This document shows positions 1-9,094 of a stretch of DNA of 64,000 nt, piece after piece. Below the pieces are notes generated by a model. The model saw only the letters and a program-made list of their open reading frames with translations, did not search any database and had not been told where the DNA came from. Positions within the stretch are counted from its first letter, which is position 1, and every line of letters starts with the position of its first letter. This DNA is from Pseudomonas sp. PDM15. GTDB taxonomy: Bacteria > Pseudomonadota > Gammaproteobacteria > Pseudomonadales > Pseudomonadaceae. Location of the stretch: assembly GCF_014851565.1 (NCBI RefSeq), contig NZ_JACVAA010000003.1, positions 372,001-436,000 on the forward strand, written 5' to 3'. Position numbers and translations under genes: made by a program.

Positions 1-1411
1 ACTCCGGCAGCAGACCGGCTTCTTCCAGGTACAGCTTGGCGACTTTCGAACCCGGAGCGAACGAGGTCTTCACCCACGGCTTGCGAATCAGACCCAGTTC
101 GTTGGCCTTCTTCGCCAGCAGGCCGGCGGCCACCACGTTGCGCGGGTTGGAGGTGTTGGTGCAGCTGGTGATGGCGGCGATGATCACCGCGCCATCCGGC
201 AGCTGGCCAGCCGCTTCTTCGGCCTTGGCTGCGGCCAGCTTGCCTTCGTCGGCAATGCCGCGCTCCTGAAGCGCCGAAGTCGGCAGGCGCTTGTGCGGGT
301 TGCTCGGGCCGGCCATGTTGCGCACGACGGTGGACAGATCGAAGCTCAGTACCCGCTCGTACTCGGCGGTGACCAGCGCATCGGCCCACAGACCGGTGAG
401 CTTCGCGTATTGCTCGACCAGTTCCACCTGCTCCGGCTCGCGGCCGGTCAGCTTGAGGTAATCGATGGTCTGCTGGTCGATGTAGAACATCGCCGCAGTC
501 GCGCCGTATTCCGGGCACATGTTGGAGATGGTTGCGCGGTCGCCGATCGAGAGGCTGTCCGCGCCCTCGCCGAAGAACTCGACGTAGGCGCCGACCACCC
601 GCTCTTTGCGCAGGAACTCGGTGATGGCCAGCACGATGTCGGTGGCGGTTATGCCGGGCTGGCGTTTGCCGGTGAGCTCCACACCGACGATGTCGGGCAG
701 GCGCATCATCGACGGCAGGCCGAGCATCACGGTCTCGGCTTCCAGACCGCCGACGCCGATGGCGATCACGCCCAAGGCATCCACGTGCGGGGTGTGCGAG
801 TCGGTGCCCACGCAGGTATCCGGGAAGGCAATGCCGCCGCGCGCCTGGATCACCGGGCTCATCTTCTCCAGGTTGATCTGATGCATGATGCCGTTGCCGG
901 CGGGGATCACATCAACGTTTTTAAAGGCCGTTTTCGTCCACTCTATAAAGTGGAAGCGGTCCTCGTTGCGACGCTCTTCCACGGCGCGGTTCTTCTCGAA
1001 CGCGTCCGGGTCGAAGCCGCCGAATTCCACAGCCAGCGAGTGGTCAACGATCAGCTGGGTCGGCACCACCGGGTTGACCTTGGAAGGATCACCGCCCCTC
1101 TCAGCGATGGCATCACGCAGGCCGGCCAGGTCGACCAGCGCGGTCTGGCCGAGGATGTCGTGGCAGACCACGCGCGCCGGGTACCAGGGAAAGTCGAGGT
1201 CGCGCTTGCGTTCGATCAGCTGCTTGAGCGAAGCGGTCAGCGCCTCCGGCTCGCAGCGGCGCACCAGCTGCTCGGCCAGCACGCGGGAGGTGTACGGCAG
1301 CTTGGCGTAGGCACCTGGCTCGATGGCATCGACCGCTTCGCGGGTGTCAAAGTAGTCCAGCTGAGTGCCGGCCAGCGGCTTGCGGTATTGGCTATTCACG
1401 GTGTTATTCAT
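1..1411 (-). CDS. acnD: AcnD, Fe/S-dependent 2-methylcitrate dehydratase (C-terminal part beyond window)
   Basis: Aconitase-family enzyme of the 2-methylcitrate cycle. With PrpF it dehydrates 2-methylcitrate to the aconitate form, replacing PrpD chemistry in propionate breakdown. The frame stays open from an ATG at 1411 to the window edge, giving 470 codons of an expected roughly 860. Visible aconitase motifs are GTDSHTPHVDALGV and the SCTNTSNP segment, whose Cys (about residue 417) is the first [4Fe-4S] ligand; the other two ligands lie outside the window. The start codon is 2 nt past the prpC stop, with an AAGGAT ribosome site inside the end of prpC, so translation is probably coupled. An ordinary AcnA cannot be excluded from this half alone, but the prp context makes AcnD much more likely. 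Confidence 0.92.
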   Translation of the reverse strand, partial: MNNTVNSQYRKPLAGTQLDYFDTREAVDAIEPGAYAKLPYTSRVLAEQLVRRCEPEALTASLKQLIERKRDLDFPWYPARVVCHDILGQTALVDLAGLRDAIAERGGDPSKVNPVVPTQLIVDHSLAVEFGGFDPDAFEKNRAVEERRNEDRFHFIEWTKTAFKNVDVIPAGNGIMHQINLEKMSPVIQARGGIAFPDTCVGTDSHTPHVDALGVIAIGVGGLEAETVMLGLPSMMRLPDIVGVELTGKRQPGITATDIVLAITEFLRKERVVGAYVEFFGEGADSLSIGDRATISNMCPEYGATAAMFYIDQQTIDYLKLTGREPEQVELVEQYAKLTGLWADALVTAEYERVLSFDLSTVVRNMAGPSNPHKRLPTSALQERGIADEGKLAAAKAEEAAGQLPDGAVIIAAITSCTNTSNPRNVVAAGLLAKKANELGLIRKPWVKTSFAPGSKVAKLYLEEAGLLPE

Positions 1412-1413
1412 AG

Positions 1414-2577
1414 TTATGGGCGATCCTTGAGCGGCACGAACTTCAGGTCTTCTGGGCCTGTGTAGTTGGCGCTCGGGCGGATGATCTTGCCGTCGATGCG
1501 TTGCTCGATGACGTGGCTGGACCAGCCGGAAGTGCGGGCGATGACGAACAGCGGGGTGAACATGGCGGTGGGCACGCCCATCATGTGGTAGCTGACGGCG
1601 CTGAACCAGTCGAGGTTGGGGAACATCTTCTTGATATCCCACATGATGGTTTCCAGGCGCTCGGCGATGTCGAACATCTTGGTGTTGGACTGCTCGACAG
1701 ACAGCTCGCGCGCCACTTCCTTGATCACCTTGTTGCGCGGGTCAGCCACGGTGTAGACCGGGTGGCCGAAGCCGATCACCACTTCCTTCTTCTCGACGCG
1801 AGCACGGATATCGGCCTCGGCCTCGTCCGGGTTGTCGTAGCGTTTCTGGATCTCGAAGGCCACCTCGTTGGCGCCGCCATGTTTCGGGCCGCGCAGCGCG
1901 CCGATGGCGCCGGCGATGCAGGAGTACATGTCCGAACCGGTACCGGCGATCACCCGGGAAGTGAAGGTGGAGGCGTTGAACTCATGCTCGGCGTACAGAT
2001 TGAGCGAGGTGTGCATGGCACGCACCCAGGACTCGCGCGGTTTCTCGCCATGCAGCAGGTGCAGGAAGTGGCCGCCGATGGAGTCATCGTCGGTTTCCAC
2101 GTCGATGCGCTTGCCGTTGTGGCTGAAGTGGTACCAGTACAGCAGCGCCGAACCTAGCGAGGCCATCAACTTGTCGGCGATGTCGCGGGCACCTGGGTGA
2201 TTATGGTCGTCCTTCTCCGGCGACACACAACCGAGCACGGACACGGCGGTGCGCATCACGTCCATCGGGTGGGCGGACGGCGGCAGCTGTTCCAGGGACG
2301 CCTTGAGCGCCGCCGGGATACCGCGCAGGGCCTTGAGCTTGGTTTTGTAGGCAGTCAGCTCGGCAACGTTGGGCAGCTTGCCATGCACCAGCAGGTGAGC
2401 GATCTCCTCGAACTCGCAGCGGTTGGCGAAATCGAGCACGTCATAGCCGCGGTAGTGCAGGTCGTTGCCGGTGCGGCCAACGGTACACAGGGCGGTGTTG
2501 CCGGCGGCGGTGCCGCTCAGGGCGACGGACTTCTTCGGCTTGAAGCCTGGCGTGGTGGTGTCTACGGAAGCGCTCAT
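1414..2577 (-). CDS. prpC: 2-methylcitrate synthase
   Basis: Condenses propionyl-CoA with oxaloacetate to 2-methylcitrate, the entry step of the cycle, in the cytosol. 387 residues, normal for PrpC and shorter than the housekeeping GltA. The three citrate-synthase catalytic residues are visible: His233 in GPKHGGANE, His272 in GFGHPVY and Asp323 in NLDWFSA. The GAGGAGAGAG just before the ATG supports this start. It lies between prpB and acnD on the same strand in the order regulator-prpB-prpC-acnD. The PrpC call over plain citrate synthase rests on length, this context and the overall sequence. Confidence 0.96.
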   Translation of the reverse strand: MSASVDTTTPGFKPKKSVALSGTAAGNTALCTVGRTGNDLHYRGYDVLDFANRCEFEEIAHLLVHGKLPNVAELTAYKTKLKALRGIPAALKASLEQLPPSAHPMDVMRTAVSVLGCVSPEKDDHNHPGARDIADKLMASLGSALLYWYHFSHNGKRIDVETDDDSIGGHFLHLLHGEKPRESWVRAMHTSLNLYAEHEFNASTFTSRVIAGTGSDMYSCIAGAIGALRGPKHGGANEVAFEIQKRYDNPDEAEADIRARVEKKEVVIGFGHPVYTVADPRNKVIKEVARELSVEQSNTKMFDIAERLETIMWDIKKMFPNLDWFSAVSYHMMGVPTAMFTPLFVIARTSGWSSHVIEQRIDGKIIRPSANYTGPEDLKFVPLKDRP

Positions 2578-2621
2578 CGCTCTCTCCTCATCTGAATCCG
2601 GTAGTACTGCTTATTGTTGTG

Positions 2622-2641
2622 GCAGGCCGCGTGCGGCCTGC
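2622..2641 (-). other. Intercistronic hairpin between prpB and prpC
   Basis: Perfect inverted repeat GCAGGCCGC-GT-GCGGCCTGC in the 71-nt prpB-prpC spacer. No U-run follows on the transcribed strand, so it is more likely an mRNA processing or stability element than a terminator. It could make prpB mRNA outlast downstream mRNA. Confidence 0.6.
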
Positions 2642-2648
2642 GGGCCGG

Positions 2649-3536
2649 TCACTTCTTGCCGGCGGCGAACAGCGCGTCGAGCTTCTGCTCGAAGGCGTGG
2701 TAACCGATGCGGTCGTACAGCTCGGCACGAGTCTGCATCAGCTCGATGACGTCTTTCTGATGACCGTTCTGGCGGATCGAGGTGTAGACGCTTTCCGCCG
2801 CCTTGTTGGCCGCGCGGAAGGCCGACAGCGGATACAGCTGGATGGCCACGCCGACCGAAGCCAGCTCGTCACGGGTGAACAGCGGCGTAGCCCCGAACTC
2901 GGTGATATTGGCCAGCACCGGCACGTTCAGCGCATCGACGAAGCGTTTGTAGGTCGGCAGGTCGTAGGCGGCCTCGGCGAAGATGCCATCGGCGCCCGCC
3001 TCCACGTAGCGCTGGCAGCGCTCGATGGCGGCGTCCACGCCCTCGGCCTGGATGGCGTCGGTGCGGGCGATCAGGAAGAAGTTCGGATCGGTCTTGGCAT
3101 CGGCGGCGGCACGCACACGGTCAACCATTTCTTCGCAGGAGACGATTTCCTTGCCCGGACGGTGACCGCAGCGCTTGGCACCGACCTGGTCCTCGATATG
3201 GGCGGCGGCGGCGCCGGCCTTGATCAGGTTCTTGATGGTGCGCTCGATGTTGAAGGCGCTAGGACCGAAGCCCGTGTCGATATCCACCAGCAGAGGCAGG
3301 TCGCAGACATCGGTGATGCGGCGCACGTCGGTGAGCACGTCGTCCAGGGTGTTGATGCCCAGGTCCGGCAGCCCCAGAGAACCTGCGGCGACACCTCCAC
3401 CGGAGAGGTAGATGGCCTGGAAGCCGGCACGCTTGGCCAGCAGCGCGTGGTTGGCGTTGATCGCGCCGATCACCTGCAGCGGCTGCTCGGCAGCGATGGC
3501 ATCGCGGAAGCGCTGGCCGGGGGTTCTTGCACTCAT
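2649..3536 (-). CDS. prpB: 2-methylisocitrate lyase
   Basis: Splits 2-methylisocitrate into pyruvate and succinate, the last step of the propionate cycle. It belongs to the isocitrate lyase/PEP mutase superfamily and is 295 residues, the usual PrpB length. The signature KRCGH places the catalytic Cys at residue 123. The metal-binding acidic residues of LVDIDTGFG (Asp85, Asp87) and Glu115 in HIEDQ are present. Its ATG overlaps the stop of the upstream GntR regulator by 4 nt (ATGA), with GAGGTGAG as ribosome site, so the regulator and the pathway genes form one transcription unit. Confidence 0.97.
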   Translation of the reverse strand: MSARTPGQRFRDAIAAEQPLQVIGAINANHALLAKRAGFQAIYLSGGGVAAGSLGLPDLGINTLDDVLTDVRRITDVCDLPLLVDIDTGFGPSAFNIERTIKNLIKAGAAAAHIEDQVGAKRCGHRPGKEIVSCEEMVDRVRAAADAKTDPNFFLIARTDAIQAEGVDAAIERCQRYVEAGADGIFAEAAYDLPTYKRFVDALNVPVLANITEFGATPLFTRDELASVGVAIQLYPLSAFRAANKAAESVYTSIRQNGHQKDVIELMQTRAELYDRIGYHAFEQKLDALFAAGKK

Positions 3537-4255
3537 GACTCACCTCGTGTTTTGGACGGGTTGGCGAGCGCTTCCTGGTAGTGGCGCTCGATATTGCGCT
3601 TGGATGCACCGATGTGACGGCGCATCAGCAGTTCGGCCAGTTCGCCGTCACGTTCGGCGATGGCATCGAGAATGCGATGGTGTTCGGCAAAGGCATGCCG
3701 CGGGCGATTGGGCGTGGCCGAGAACTGCAGGCGATACATGCGTACCAGCTGGTACAGCTCGCCGCAGAGCATCTGCGCCAGGGTCTTGTTGCCGCTGCCC
3801 TGAATGATCCGGTAGTGGAAGTCGAAGTCGCCTTCTTGCTGGTAGTAGCCGACGCCGGCCTGGAAGGCCGCGTCCTGCTCATGCAGGTCGAGCACGCGGC
3901 GCAGTTCGTCGATCTCGCCCTGAGTCATGCGCTCGGCCGCCAGGCGGCAGGCCATGCCCTCGAGGGATTCGCGGATCTCGTAGAGTTCGATCAGCTCGGC
4001 ATGACTCAGCGACACCACCCGCGCACCTACATGGGGTACACGCACCAGCAAACGCTGGCCTTCCAGGCGGTGAATCGCCTCGCGCAGCGGGCCACGGCTG
4101 ATGCCATAGGTGCGCGCCAGCTCTGGCTCGGAGATCTTGCTGCCCGGCGGGATCTCGCCCTGCACGATGGCCGCCTGGATGCGGCGAAACACGTGCTCGG
4201 CCAGGGTTTCCGAGTCATTCTGATCGCTGCTGGGGACTTCGAGAGCGTCGAGCAT
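3533..4255 (-). CDS. pmiR: GntR/FadR-family transcriptional regulator of the 2-methylcitrate operon
   Basis: Cytosolic DNA-binding repressor. It has an N-terminal winged helix of GntR type ([24 protein letters not shown]) and a C-terminal FCD ligand domain whose Asp and His residues (DFHYRI, HHRIL, RRHIGAS) form the usual metal/effector site. I take the ATG at 4255 (240 residues) rather than an upstream ATG at 4288, because a palindromic operator-like site (4257-4270) sits directly in front of 4255. It is first in the operon and overlaps prpB. By position it corresponds to P. aeruginosa PmiR (PA0797), reported to sense 2-methylisocitrate; that equivalence is inferred from synteny. It is unrelated to the sigma-54 activator PrpR of enteric bacteria. 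Confidence 0.85.
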   Translation of the reverse strand: MLDALEVPSSDQNDSETLAEHVFRRIQAAIVQGEIPPGSKISEPELARTYGISRGPLREAIHRLEGQRLLVRVPHVGARVVSLSHAELIELYEIRESLEGMACRLAAERMTQGEIDELRRVLDLHEQDAAFQAGVGYYQQEGDFDFHYRIIQGSGNKTLAQMLCGELYQLVRMYRLQFSATPNRPRHAFAEHHRILDAIAERDGELAELLMRRHIGASKRNIERHYQEALANPSKTRGES

Positions 4256-4256
4256 T

Positions 4257-4342
4257 ATTGTCAACACAATGAGCTTCAGTTGCGGCAAAACTAAGCGTCA
4301 TACCCAAGAGTGTCAACACTTTAGAATTGGATTGTCGACAAT
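4257..4342 (-). promoter_or_regulatory. Three operator-like palindromes ahead of the propionate operon
   Basis: Three inverted repeats share a TGT-NN-ACA type core: ATTGT-CAAC-ACAAT (4257-4270), AGTGT-CA-ACACT (4309-4320) and ATTGTCGACAAT (4331-4342). Centres are about 51 and 22 bp apart, near whole helical turns. The form fits operators of FadR-subfamily GntR proteins. The first directly precedes the regulator's ATG, so autoregulation is expected. Confidence 0.6.
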
Positions 4343-4429
4343 CTGCACGACAGGCGAAACGCCTCGCAACCGTGTAATCAACCTGCAGAAACGCTCATAA
4401 GCGGCTGTCGCAGCAGAAAAACCCCATGT

Positions 4430-4435
4430 TAGAAT
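4430..4435 (+). promoter_or_regulatory. Possible -10 element for the protease/ligase cluster
   Basis: TAGAAT lies about 100 nt before the ATG at 4538, preceded 17-19 nt upstream by only a poor -35 (around CTGTCG). It is the best candidate in the divergent 4256-4537 region, but weak. Confidence 0.3.
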
Positions 4436-4537
4436 GCCGCCCGCATGAGCCGGCCCAGGCCATTTGTACGCCTGCTAAACTTCACCAGCCGGCTTGCGCC
4501 CTGCCGCCGCCCCGACGACGCGACCGATAAAGGATTT

Positions 4538-5074
4538 ATGCGACTTCAGTCCCTCGCCATCATCCTCAGCTGCAGCCTGCTACCCGGCCTGAGTCTCGCC
4601 GCCGAAAAGACCGTCTATGGCCTGAACGAATACGTCAGCCTGGCCGATCTCGACCTGCAGGTCGCCGCCAAACTGGATACCGGCGCCAAGACCGCCTCCC
4701 TCAGCGCCCGCGATATCGAACGTTTCAAACGTGACGGCGAGACCTGGGTACGCTTCTATCTGGCTATCGACGAAGCACACGAACACGCGATCGAACGACC
4801 GCTGGCGCGCATCAGCAAGATCAAACGCCGCGCCGGCGACTTCGATCCCGAGGAAGGCAAGACCTATACCGCTCGCCCGGTGATCGAATTGCAGGTGTGC
4901 ATGGGCAAGGCCCGTCGCACCATCGAAGTGAACCTGACCGACCGCAGCGCCTTCCAATACCCGCTGCTGATTGGCTCCGAAGCGCTCAAGCGCCTGGATG
5001 CCATGGTCGACCCCAGTCTTAAATATGCTGCCGGCAAGCCCGGCTGTACCCCTGACGCAAACTCCGCCGAGTAA
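4538..5074 (+). CDS. Periplasmic retropepsin-like aspartic protease (ATP-dependent zinc protease family, PF05618)
   Basis: 178 residues starting at the ATG at 4538, which has AAAGGA upstream; an earlier in-frame ATG at 4445 would destroy the signal peptide and is rejected. Residues 1-22 form a signal peptide (hydrophobic, ending LSLAA). The family motif LDTGAKTAS places the putative catalytic Asp at 47. The family was historically called an ATP-dependent zinc protease, but its fold and DTGA motif resemble retropepsins. It is first of three genes, 5 nt before the inactive transglutaminase gene. In Pseudomonas these trios have been connected with osmotic stress tolerance; the substrate is not evident here. 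Confidence 0.85.
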   Translation: MRLQSLAIILSCSLLPGLSLAAEKTVYGLNEYVSLADLDLQVAAKLDTGAKTASLSARDIERFKRDGETWVRFYLAIDEAHEHAIERPLARISKIKRRAGDFDPEEGKTYTARPVIELQVCMGKARRTIEVNLTDRSAFQYPLLIGSEALKRLDAMVDPSLKYAAGKPGCTPDANSAE

Positions 5075-5079
5075 CCCAC

Positions 5080-6606
5080 ATGCGCTCTCTTACCCTGCAT
5101 CTGAAAGTCCTTATCACCCTCCTGGTGACTGTGGGCGTTCTGGTCACGGCCTACCAGATCTTCGTTCTCGGCATCCCGGTGACCGAGGACGAGACCGACG
5201 ACCTGTGGAACATCGACGCCAAGGTCGAGTTCCAGGCAAGCCCGCGCGAGCCGGTCAAGGTGCAGATGTTCGTGCCGCCGCTGAACCAGGACTATGTGAG
5301 CCTCAACGAGAGCTTCATCTCCAACAACTACGGCGTCAGCGTCAATCGTGCCGACGGCAACCGCAAGCTGACCTGGTCCGCTCGCCGCGCCGATGGCAAG
5401 CAGACCCTCTACTACCGCCTGGTACTGACCAAGCGCTACAGCGGTGAACCGGCCAAGGCCAAGGGCCCGATCTTCCGCGACAGCATCGCCGTAGAAGGCG
5501 CCGAGAAGATCGCCGCCGAAGCCCTGCTCGCCCCCATCCGCCAGCACTCGGCGGACGTCGAGACCTTCATCAGCGAGACCATCAAGCGCGCCAACAACGT
5601 GGGTGACGACAACGTCAAGCTGCTGCTCGGCGGCGACGCCTCGACTGTCAACAAGGCCAAGGTCATCGATCTGCTGCTGTCCATCGCCCACGTGCCGATG
5701 GAGCGCGTGCACACCATCCGCCTGGCCGCCGACTTGCAACAGAGCCCGGAACTGTGGCTGCGCAGCTTCAATGGCAAGGACTGGCTGTACTTCAACCCGG
5801 ACACCGGTGAGCAAGGCCTGCCAAGCGACCGCGTAGTCTGGTGGACCGGCGACGAGCCGCTGATCAACATCGAAGGTGGCAAGAAGGCCCAGGTCAGCTT
5901 CACCCTGAACAACAGCGAGATGAACGCCATCCGCCTGGCCAAGCTGACCGACGAGAACACAGACGTCGACTTCCTCGAATACTCGCTGTACGGCCTGCCG
6001 CTGCAGACCCAGCAGACCTACCAGATCATGATCATGATCCCGATCGGCGTGCTGGTGATCCTGATCCTGCGCAACCTCGGCGGCCTGCAGACCCTCGGCA
6101 CCTTCACCCCGGTACTGATCGCCCTGGCGTTCCGCGAAACCCAGCTGGGCTTCGGCATCGTGCTGTTCACCATCATCACCGCGCTCGGCCTATCGCTGCG
6201 CTCGTATCTCGAGCACCTCAAGTTGCAGATGCTGCCGCGCCTGTCGGTGGTACTGACGTTCGTAGTGGTACTGATCGCCGTGATCAGCCTGCTCAGCCAC
6301 AAGCTGGGCCTGGAGCGCGGCCTGTCGGTCGCCCTGTTCCCGATGGTGATCCTGACCATGACCATCGAGCGCCTGTCGATCACCTGGGAAGAACGTGGCG
6401 GCACCCATGCCTTCAAGGTCGCCGTCGGTACCCTGATCGCCGCGTCCCTGGCCCACCTGCTGATGAGCATCCCGCAGCTGACCTACTTCATCTTCACCTT
6501 CCCGGCCGTACTGCTGATTCTGGTGGGCTTCATGCTGGCGATGGGTCGCTACCGCGGCTACCGCCTGACCGAGCTGTTCCGCTTCAAAGCCTTCCTGAAG
6601 GATTGA
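5080..6606 (+). CDS. Inactive transglutaminase fused to 7-TM domain
   Basis: 508-residue inner-membrane protein. One N-terminal membrane segment (about 7-29) is followed by a periplasmic region to about 315 that holds a transglutaminase-like fold without a recognisable Cys-His-Asp triad. A C-terminal block of about seven hydrophobic segments (320-490) follows. This is the UUP1-type domain combination that co-occurs with RimK-like ATP-grasp ligases. It starts 5 nt after the protease stop and is followed 4 nt later by the ligase, so the three are one operon. The likely role is a membrane scaffold coupling the periplasmic protease with the cytosolic ligase; this is inference. Confidence 0.85.
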   Translation: MRSLTLHLKVLITLLVTVGVLVTAYQIFVLGIPVTEDETDDLWNIDAKVEFQASPREPVKVQMFVPPLNQDYVSLNESFISNNYGVSVNRADGNRKLTWSARRADGKQTLYYRLVLTKRYSGEPAKAKGPIFRDSIAVEGAEKIAAEALLAPIRQHSADVETFISETIKRANNVGDDNVKLLLGGDASTVNKAKVIDLLLSIAHVPMERVHTIRLAADLQQSPELWLRSFNGKDWLYFNPDTGEQGLPSDRVVWWTGDEPLINIEGGKKAQVSFTLNNSEMNAIRLAKLTDENTDVDFLEYSLYGLPLQTQQTYQIMIMIPIGVLVILILRNLGGLQTLGTFTPVLIALAFRETQLGFGIVLFTIITALGLSLRSYLEHLKLQMLPRLSVVLTFVVVLIAVISLLSHKLGLERGLSVALFPMVILTMTIERLSITWEERGGTHAFKVAVGTLIAASLAHLLMSIPQLTYFIFTFPAVLLILVGFMLAMGRYRGYRLTELFRFKAFLKD

Positions 6607-6610
6607 ACCC

Positions 6611-7597
6611 ATGATCGGCCTGTGGAAGACGTGGAAGGCCCTTGAAGCCAAAGGCATCATGGGTATCAACCGACGCAACGCGGACTACGTGCTGAAGTAC
6701 AACAAACGGCACCTGTACCCGATCGTCGACGACAAGATCATCACCAAGGAGCGCGCGATCCAGGCCGGCATCCATGTGCCGGAGATGTACGGGATCATCT
6801 CCACCGAGAAGGAAATCGAGAAATTCGACGAGATCATCGGTGGCCGCAACGACTTCGTGATCAAGCCGGCGCAAGGCGCCGGCGGTGACGGCATCCTGGT
6901 GATCGCCGACAAGTTCGAGGGTCGCTACAAGACCGTCTCCGGCAAGATCGTCAGCCAGGAAGATATCGAGCACCAGCTGTCGAGCATCCTCACCGGCCTG
7001 TACTCCCTGGGCGGCCACCGCGACCGCGCGCTGATCGAGTACCGGGTCACCCCGGACCCGATCTTCAAGAGCATCAGCTACGAAGGCGTGCCGGACATCC
7101 GCATCATCGTGCTGATGGGCTACCCGGTGATGGCCATGCTGCGCCTGCCGACCCGCCAGTCCAACGGCAAGGCCAACCTGCACCAGGGCGCCATCGGCGT
7201 TGGCGTGGACCTGGCCACCGGCGTGACCCTCAAGGGCACCTGGCTGAACAACAAGATCAGCAAGCACCCGGACACCACCAACGCCGTGGACGGCGTGCAG
7301 CTGCCCAACTGGGACGGCTTCATGAAGCTGGCGGCCGGCTGCTACGAGCTGTGCGGCCTCGGCTATATCGGCGTGGACATGGTGCTGGACGTAGACAAGG
7401 GCCCGCTGATTCTCGAGCTCAACGCTCGCCCCGGTCTGAACATCCAGATCGCCAACGATTGCGGCTTGACCCATCGCGCCCATGCGGTGGAAGCCCGCCT
7501 GGCCGAGTTGGCGAAGAACGATGTGAAGGAAAGCGTGGAGGATCGCGTGCGCTTCTCTCAGCAGCTGTTCGGCCACGTCAAACCGAAAGAAATCTGA
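6611..7597 (+). CDS. RimK-like ATP-grasp alpha-L-glutamate ligase-like protein
   Basis: 328-residue cytosolic enzyme of the ATP-grasp superfamily. ATP-binding elements are visible in DFVIKPAQGAGGDGILVI (about 80-97), and the metal-binding stretch near the C-terminus reads LILELNARPGLNIQ. Such proteins ligate amino acids to a carboxylate on a protein or small molecule; the acceptor here is unknown. The ATG at 6611 has AAGGA in the end of the preceding gene. It is last in the osmotolerance-type trio and is followed by a strong terminator. Ribosomal RimK is a different branch of the family. Confidence 0.85.
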   Translation: MIGLWKTWKALEAKGIMGINRRNADYVLKYNKRHLYPIVDDKIITKERAIQAGIHVPEMYGIISTEKEIEKFDEIIGGRNDFVIKPAQGAGGDGILVIADKFEGRYKTVSGKIVSQEDIEHQLSSILTGLYSLGGHRDRALIEYRVTPDPIFKSISYEGVPDIRIIVLMGYPVMAMLRLPTRQSNGKANLHQGAIGVGVDLATGVTLKGTWLNNKISKHPDTTNAVDGVQLPNWDGFMKLAAGCYELCGLGYIGVDMVLDVDKGPLILELNARPGLNIQIANDCGLTHRAHAVEARLAELAKNDVKESVEDRVRFSQQLFGHVKPKEI

Positions 7598-7616
7598 GCC
7601 CCGGCTCGGTGACAAG

Positions 7617-7638
7617 GCCCGGCGATGCCGGGCTTTTT
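7617..7638 (+). terminator. Intrinsic terminator after the ATP-grasp gene
   Basis: Perfect 7-bp stem GCCCGGC-GAT-GCCGGGC followed directly by TTTTT. It separates the three-gene cluster from pabB. Confidence 0.92.
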
Positions 7639-7689
7639 CATTGCCTGGCGTAATCCTACAATCCGAGCCCAACCTACCGAATTCGCCGC

Positions 7690-9033
7690 ATGAGCACCTG
7701 CCGCGTCCATCCGTTGCCCTACCAGGCCGACCCCGCCGCCTACTTCGCCCTGGTGCGCCATGCGCCGGGCGCCGTGCTGCTGGATGCGGGACGGCCCCAG
7801 GCCGAGCGCGGGCGCTTCGACCTGCTCAGCGCCTGGCCGCTGGAGCAGTTCACTCCGCAGGCAGATGAGCCCGGACAGGACTTCTTCCAGCGCCTGCGCA
7901 ACGGCCTGGCCCGGCTCGGCCGGGCCGAGGCGCCGGAAGGCAGCGAATTGCCCTTCATCGGCGGGCTGATCGGCTACCTGGCCTACGACTTCGGCCGCCG
8001 CCTCGAACAGCTGCCGGAACAGACCATCGACGACCTGCAGCTGCCCGATGCCCGCTTCGGCCTCTACGGCTGGGCGCTGATCAGCGATCACCTGCTGCAC
8101 ACCAGTCTGCTGGTGTTTCACCCGCAACTTGAGCAAATCGAGTGCGAGCGACTGGTACAGCTGTTCGAAACGAGCACGGCGCAGGAAGCGCCGGCCTTCT
8201 CTCTGCTCAAACCATTCCAGGCCGACCTCGGCCAGGGCGAATACCGCAACGCCATCGAGCGCATCCAGGCCTATATCCAGGCCGGCGACTGCTATCAGGT
8301 CAACTTCGCCCAGCGCTTCCAGGCGCCCTGCCAGGGCGATGCCTGGAACGCCTACCGGGCATTGCGAGCGGCCTGCCCCACCCCCTTCGCCGGTTTCCAG
8401 GCGCTCGACGATGGCGGCGCCATTCTCAGCCTATCCCCGGAGCGTTTTCTTCAGGTCAGCCAGGGCCGCGTGGAAACCCGGCCGATCAAGGGCACCCGCC
8501 CTCGCGGTGCCACGCCGACCGAGGACGCCGCCAATGCCGCCGAGCTGCTGGCCAGCCCCAAGGACCGCGCCGAGAACCTGATGATCGTCGACCTGCTGCG
8601 CAACGACCTGGGTCGCAGCTGCAGCACGGGCTCGGTGCGGGTGCCCGAGCTGTTCGCGCTGGAGAGCTACCCCAACGTGCATCACCTAGTCAGCGCCGTG
8701 ACCGGCGAGCTGGCCGCGGGCAAGGATGCGCTGGATCTGGTTGCCGGCAGCTTCCCCGGCGGCTCCATCACCGGAGCCCCAAAGATCCGCGCCATGCAGA
8801 TCATCGACGAGCTGGAGCCGACCCGCCGCGCCCTCTACTGCGGATCTCTGCTCTATCTGGATGTACGCGGCGAGCTGGACAGTTCCATCGCCATCCGCAG
8901 CCTGCTGATCGAGGACGGCACCGTCAGTTGTTGGGGTGGCGGCGGCATCGTGGCGGACTCGGACTGGCAGGCCGAGTACCAGGAGTCCATCACCAAGGTG
9001 AAAGTGCTGCTGCAGACGCTGGAAGCGCTCTGA
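7690..9033 (+). CDS. pabB: Aminodeoxychorismate synthase component I
   Basis: Makes 4-amino-4-deoxychorismate from chorismate and ammonia supplied by PabA, for folate synthesis. 447 residues, standard for Pseudomonas PabB. The chorismate-binding domain is clear: TRPIKGTRPRG near residues 263-273, ENLMIVDLLRNDLGR and GSFPGGSITGAPK. The N-terminal part matches the anthranilate synthase component I N-terminal fold. PIKGTRP, rather than the PIAGT of TrpE, favours PabB. It stands alone between two terminators and converges with thrH. Confidence 0.95.
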   Translation: MSTCRVHPLPYQADPAAYFALVRHAPGAVLLDAGRPQAERGRFDLLSAWPLEQFTPQADEPGQDFFQRLRNGLARLGRAEAPEGSELPFIGGLIGYLAYDFGRRLEQLPEQTIDDLQLPDARFGLYGWALISDHLLHTSLLVFHPQLEQIECERLVQLFETSTAQEAPAFSLLKPFQADLGQGEYRNAIERIQAYIQAGDCYQVNFAQRFQAPCQGDAWNAYRALRAACPTPFAGFQALDDGGAILSLSPERFLQVSQGRVETRPIKGTRPRGATPTEDAANAAELLASPKDRAENLMIVDLLRNDLGRSCSTGSVRVPELFALESYPNVHHLVSAVTGELAAGKDALDLVAGSFPGGSITGAPKIRAMQIIDELEPTRRALYCGSLLYLDVRGELDSSIAIRSLLIEDGTVSCWGGGGIVADSDWQAEYQESITKVKVLLQTLEAL

Positions 9034-9050
9034 TCCCAACAGGCGCCCAC

Positions 9051-9079
9051 AAAAAAGGCCCGCATCTGCGGGCCTTTTT
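9051..9079. terminator. Bidirectional terminator between pabB and thrH
   Basis: Stem GGCCCGCA-TC-TGCGGGCC flanked by AAAAAA on the left and TTTTT on the right, so it can end both convergent genes. Confidence 0.92.
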
Positions 9080-9094
9080 CATTGCGACGAACCT

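Noticed and set aside
293..1465. 390-codon plus-strand frame at the left edge
   Set aside because: Antisense to acnD, whose minus-strand translation shows aconitase motifs.
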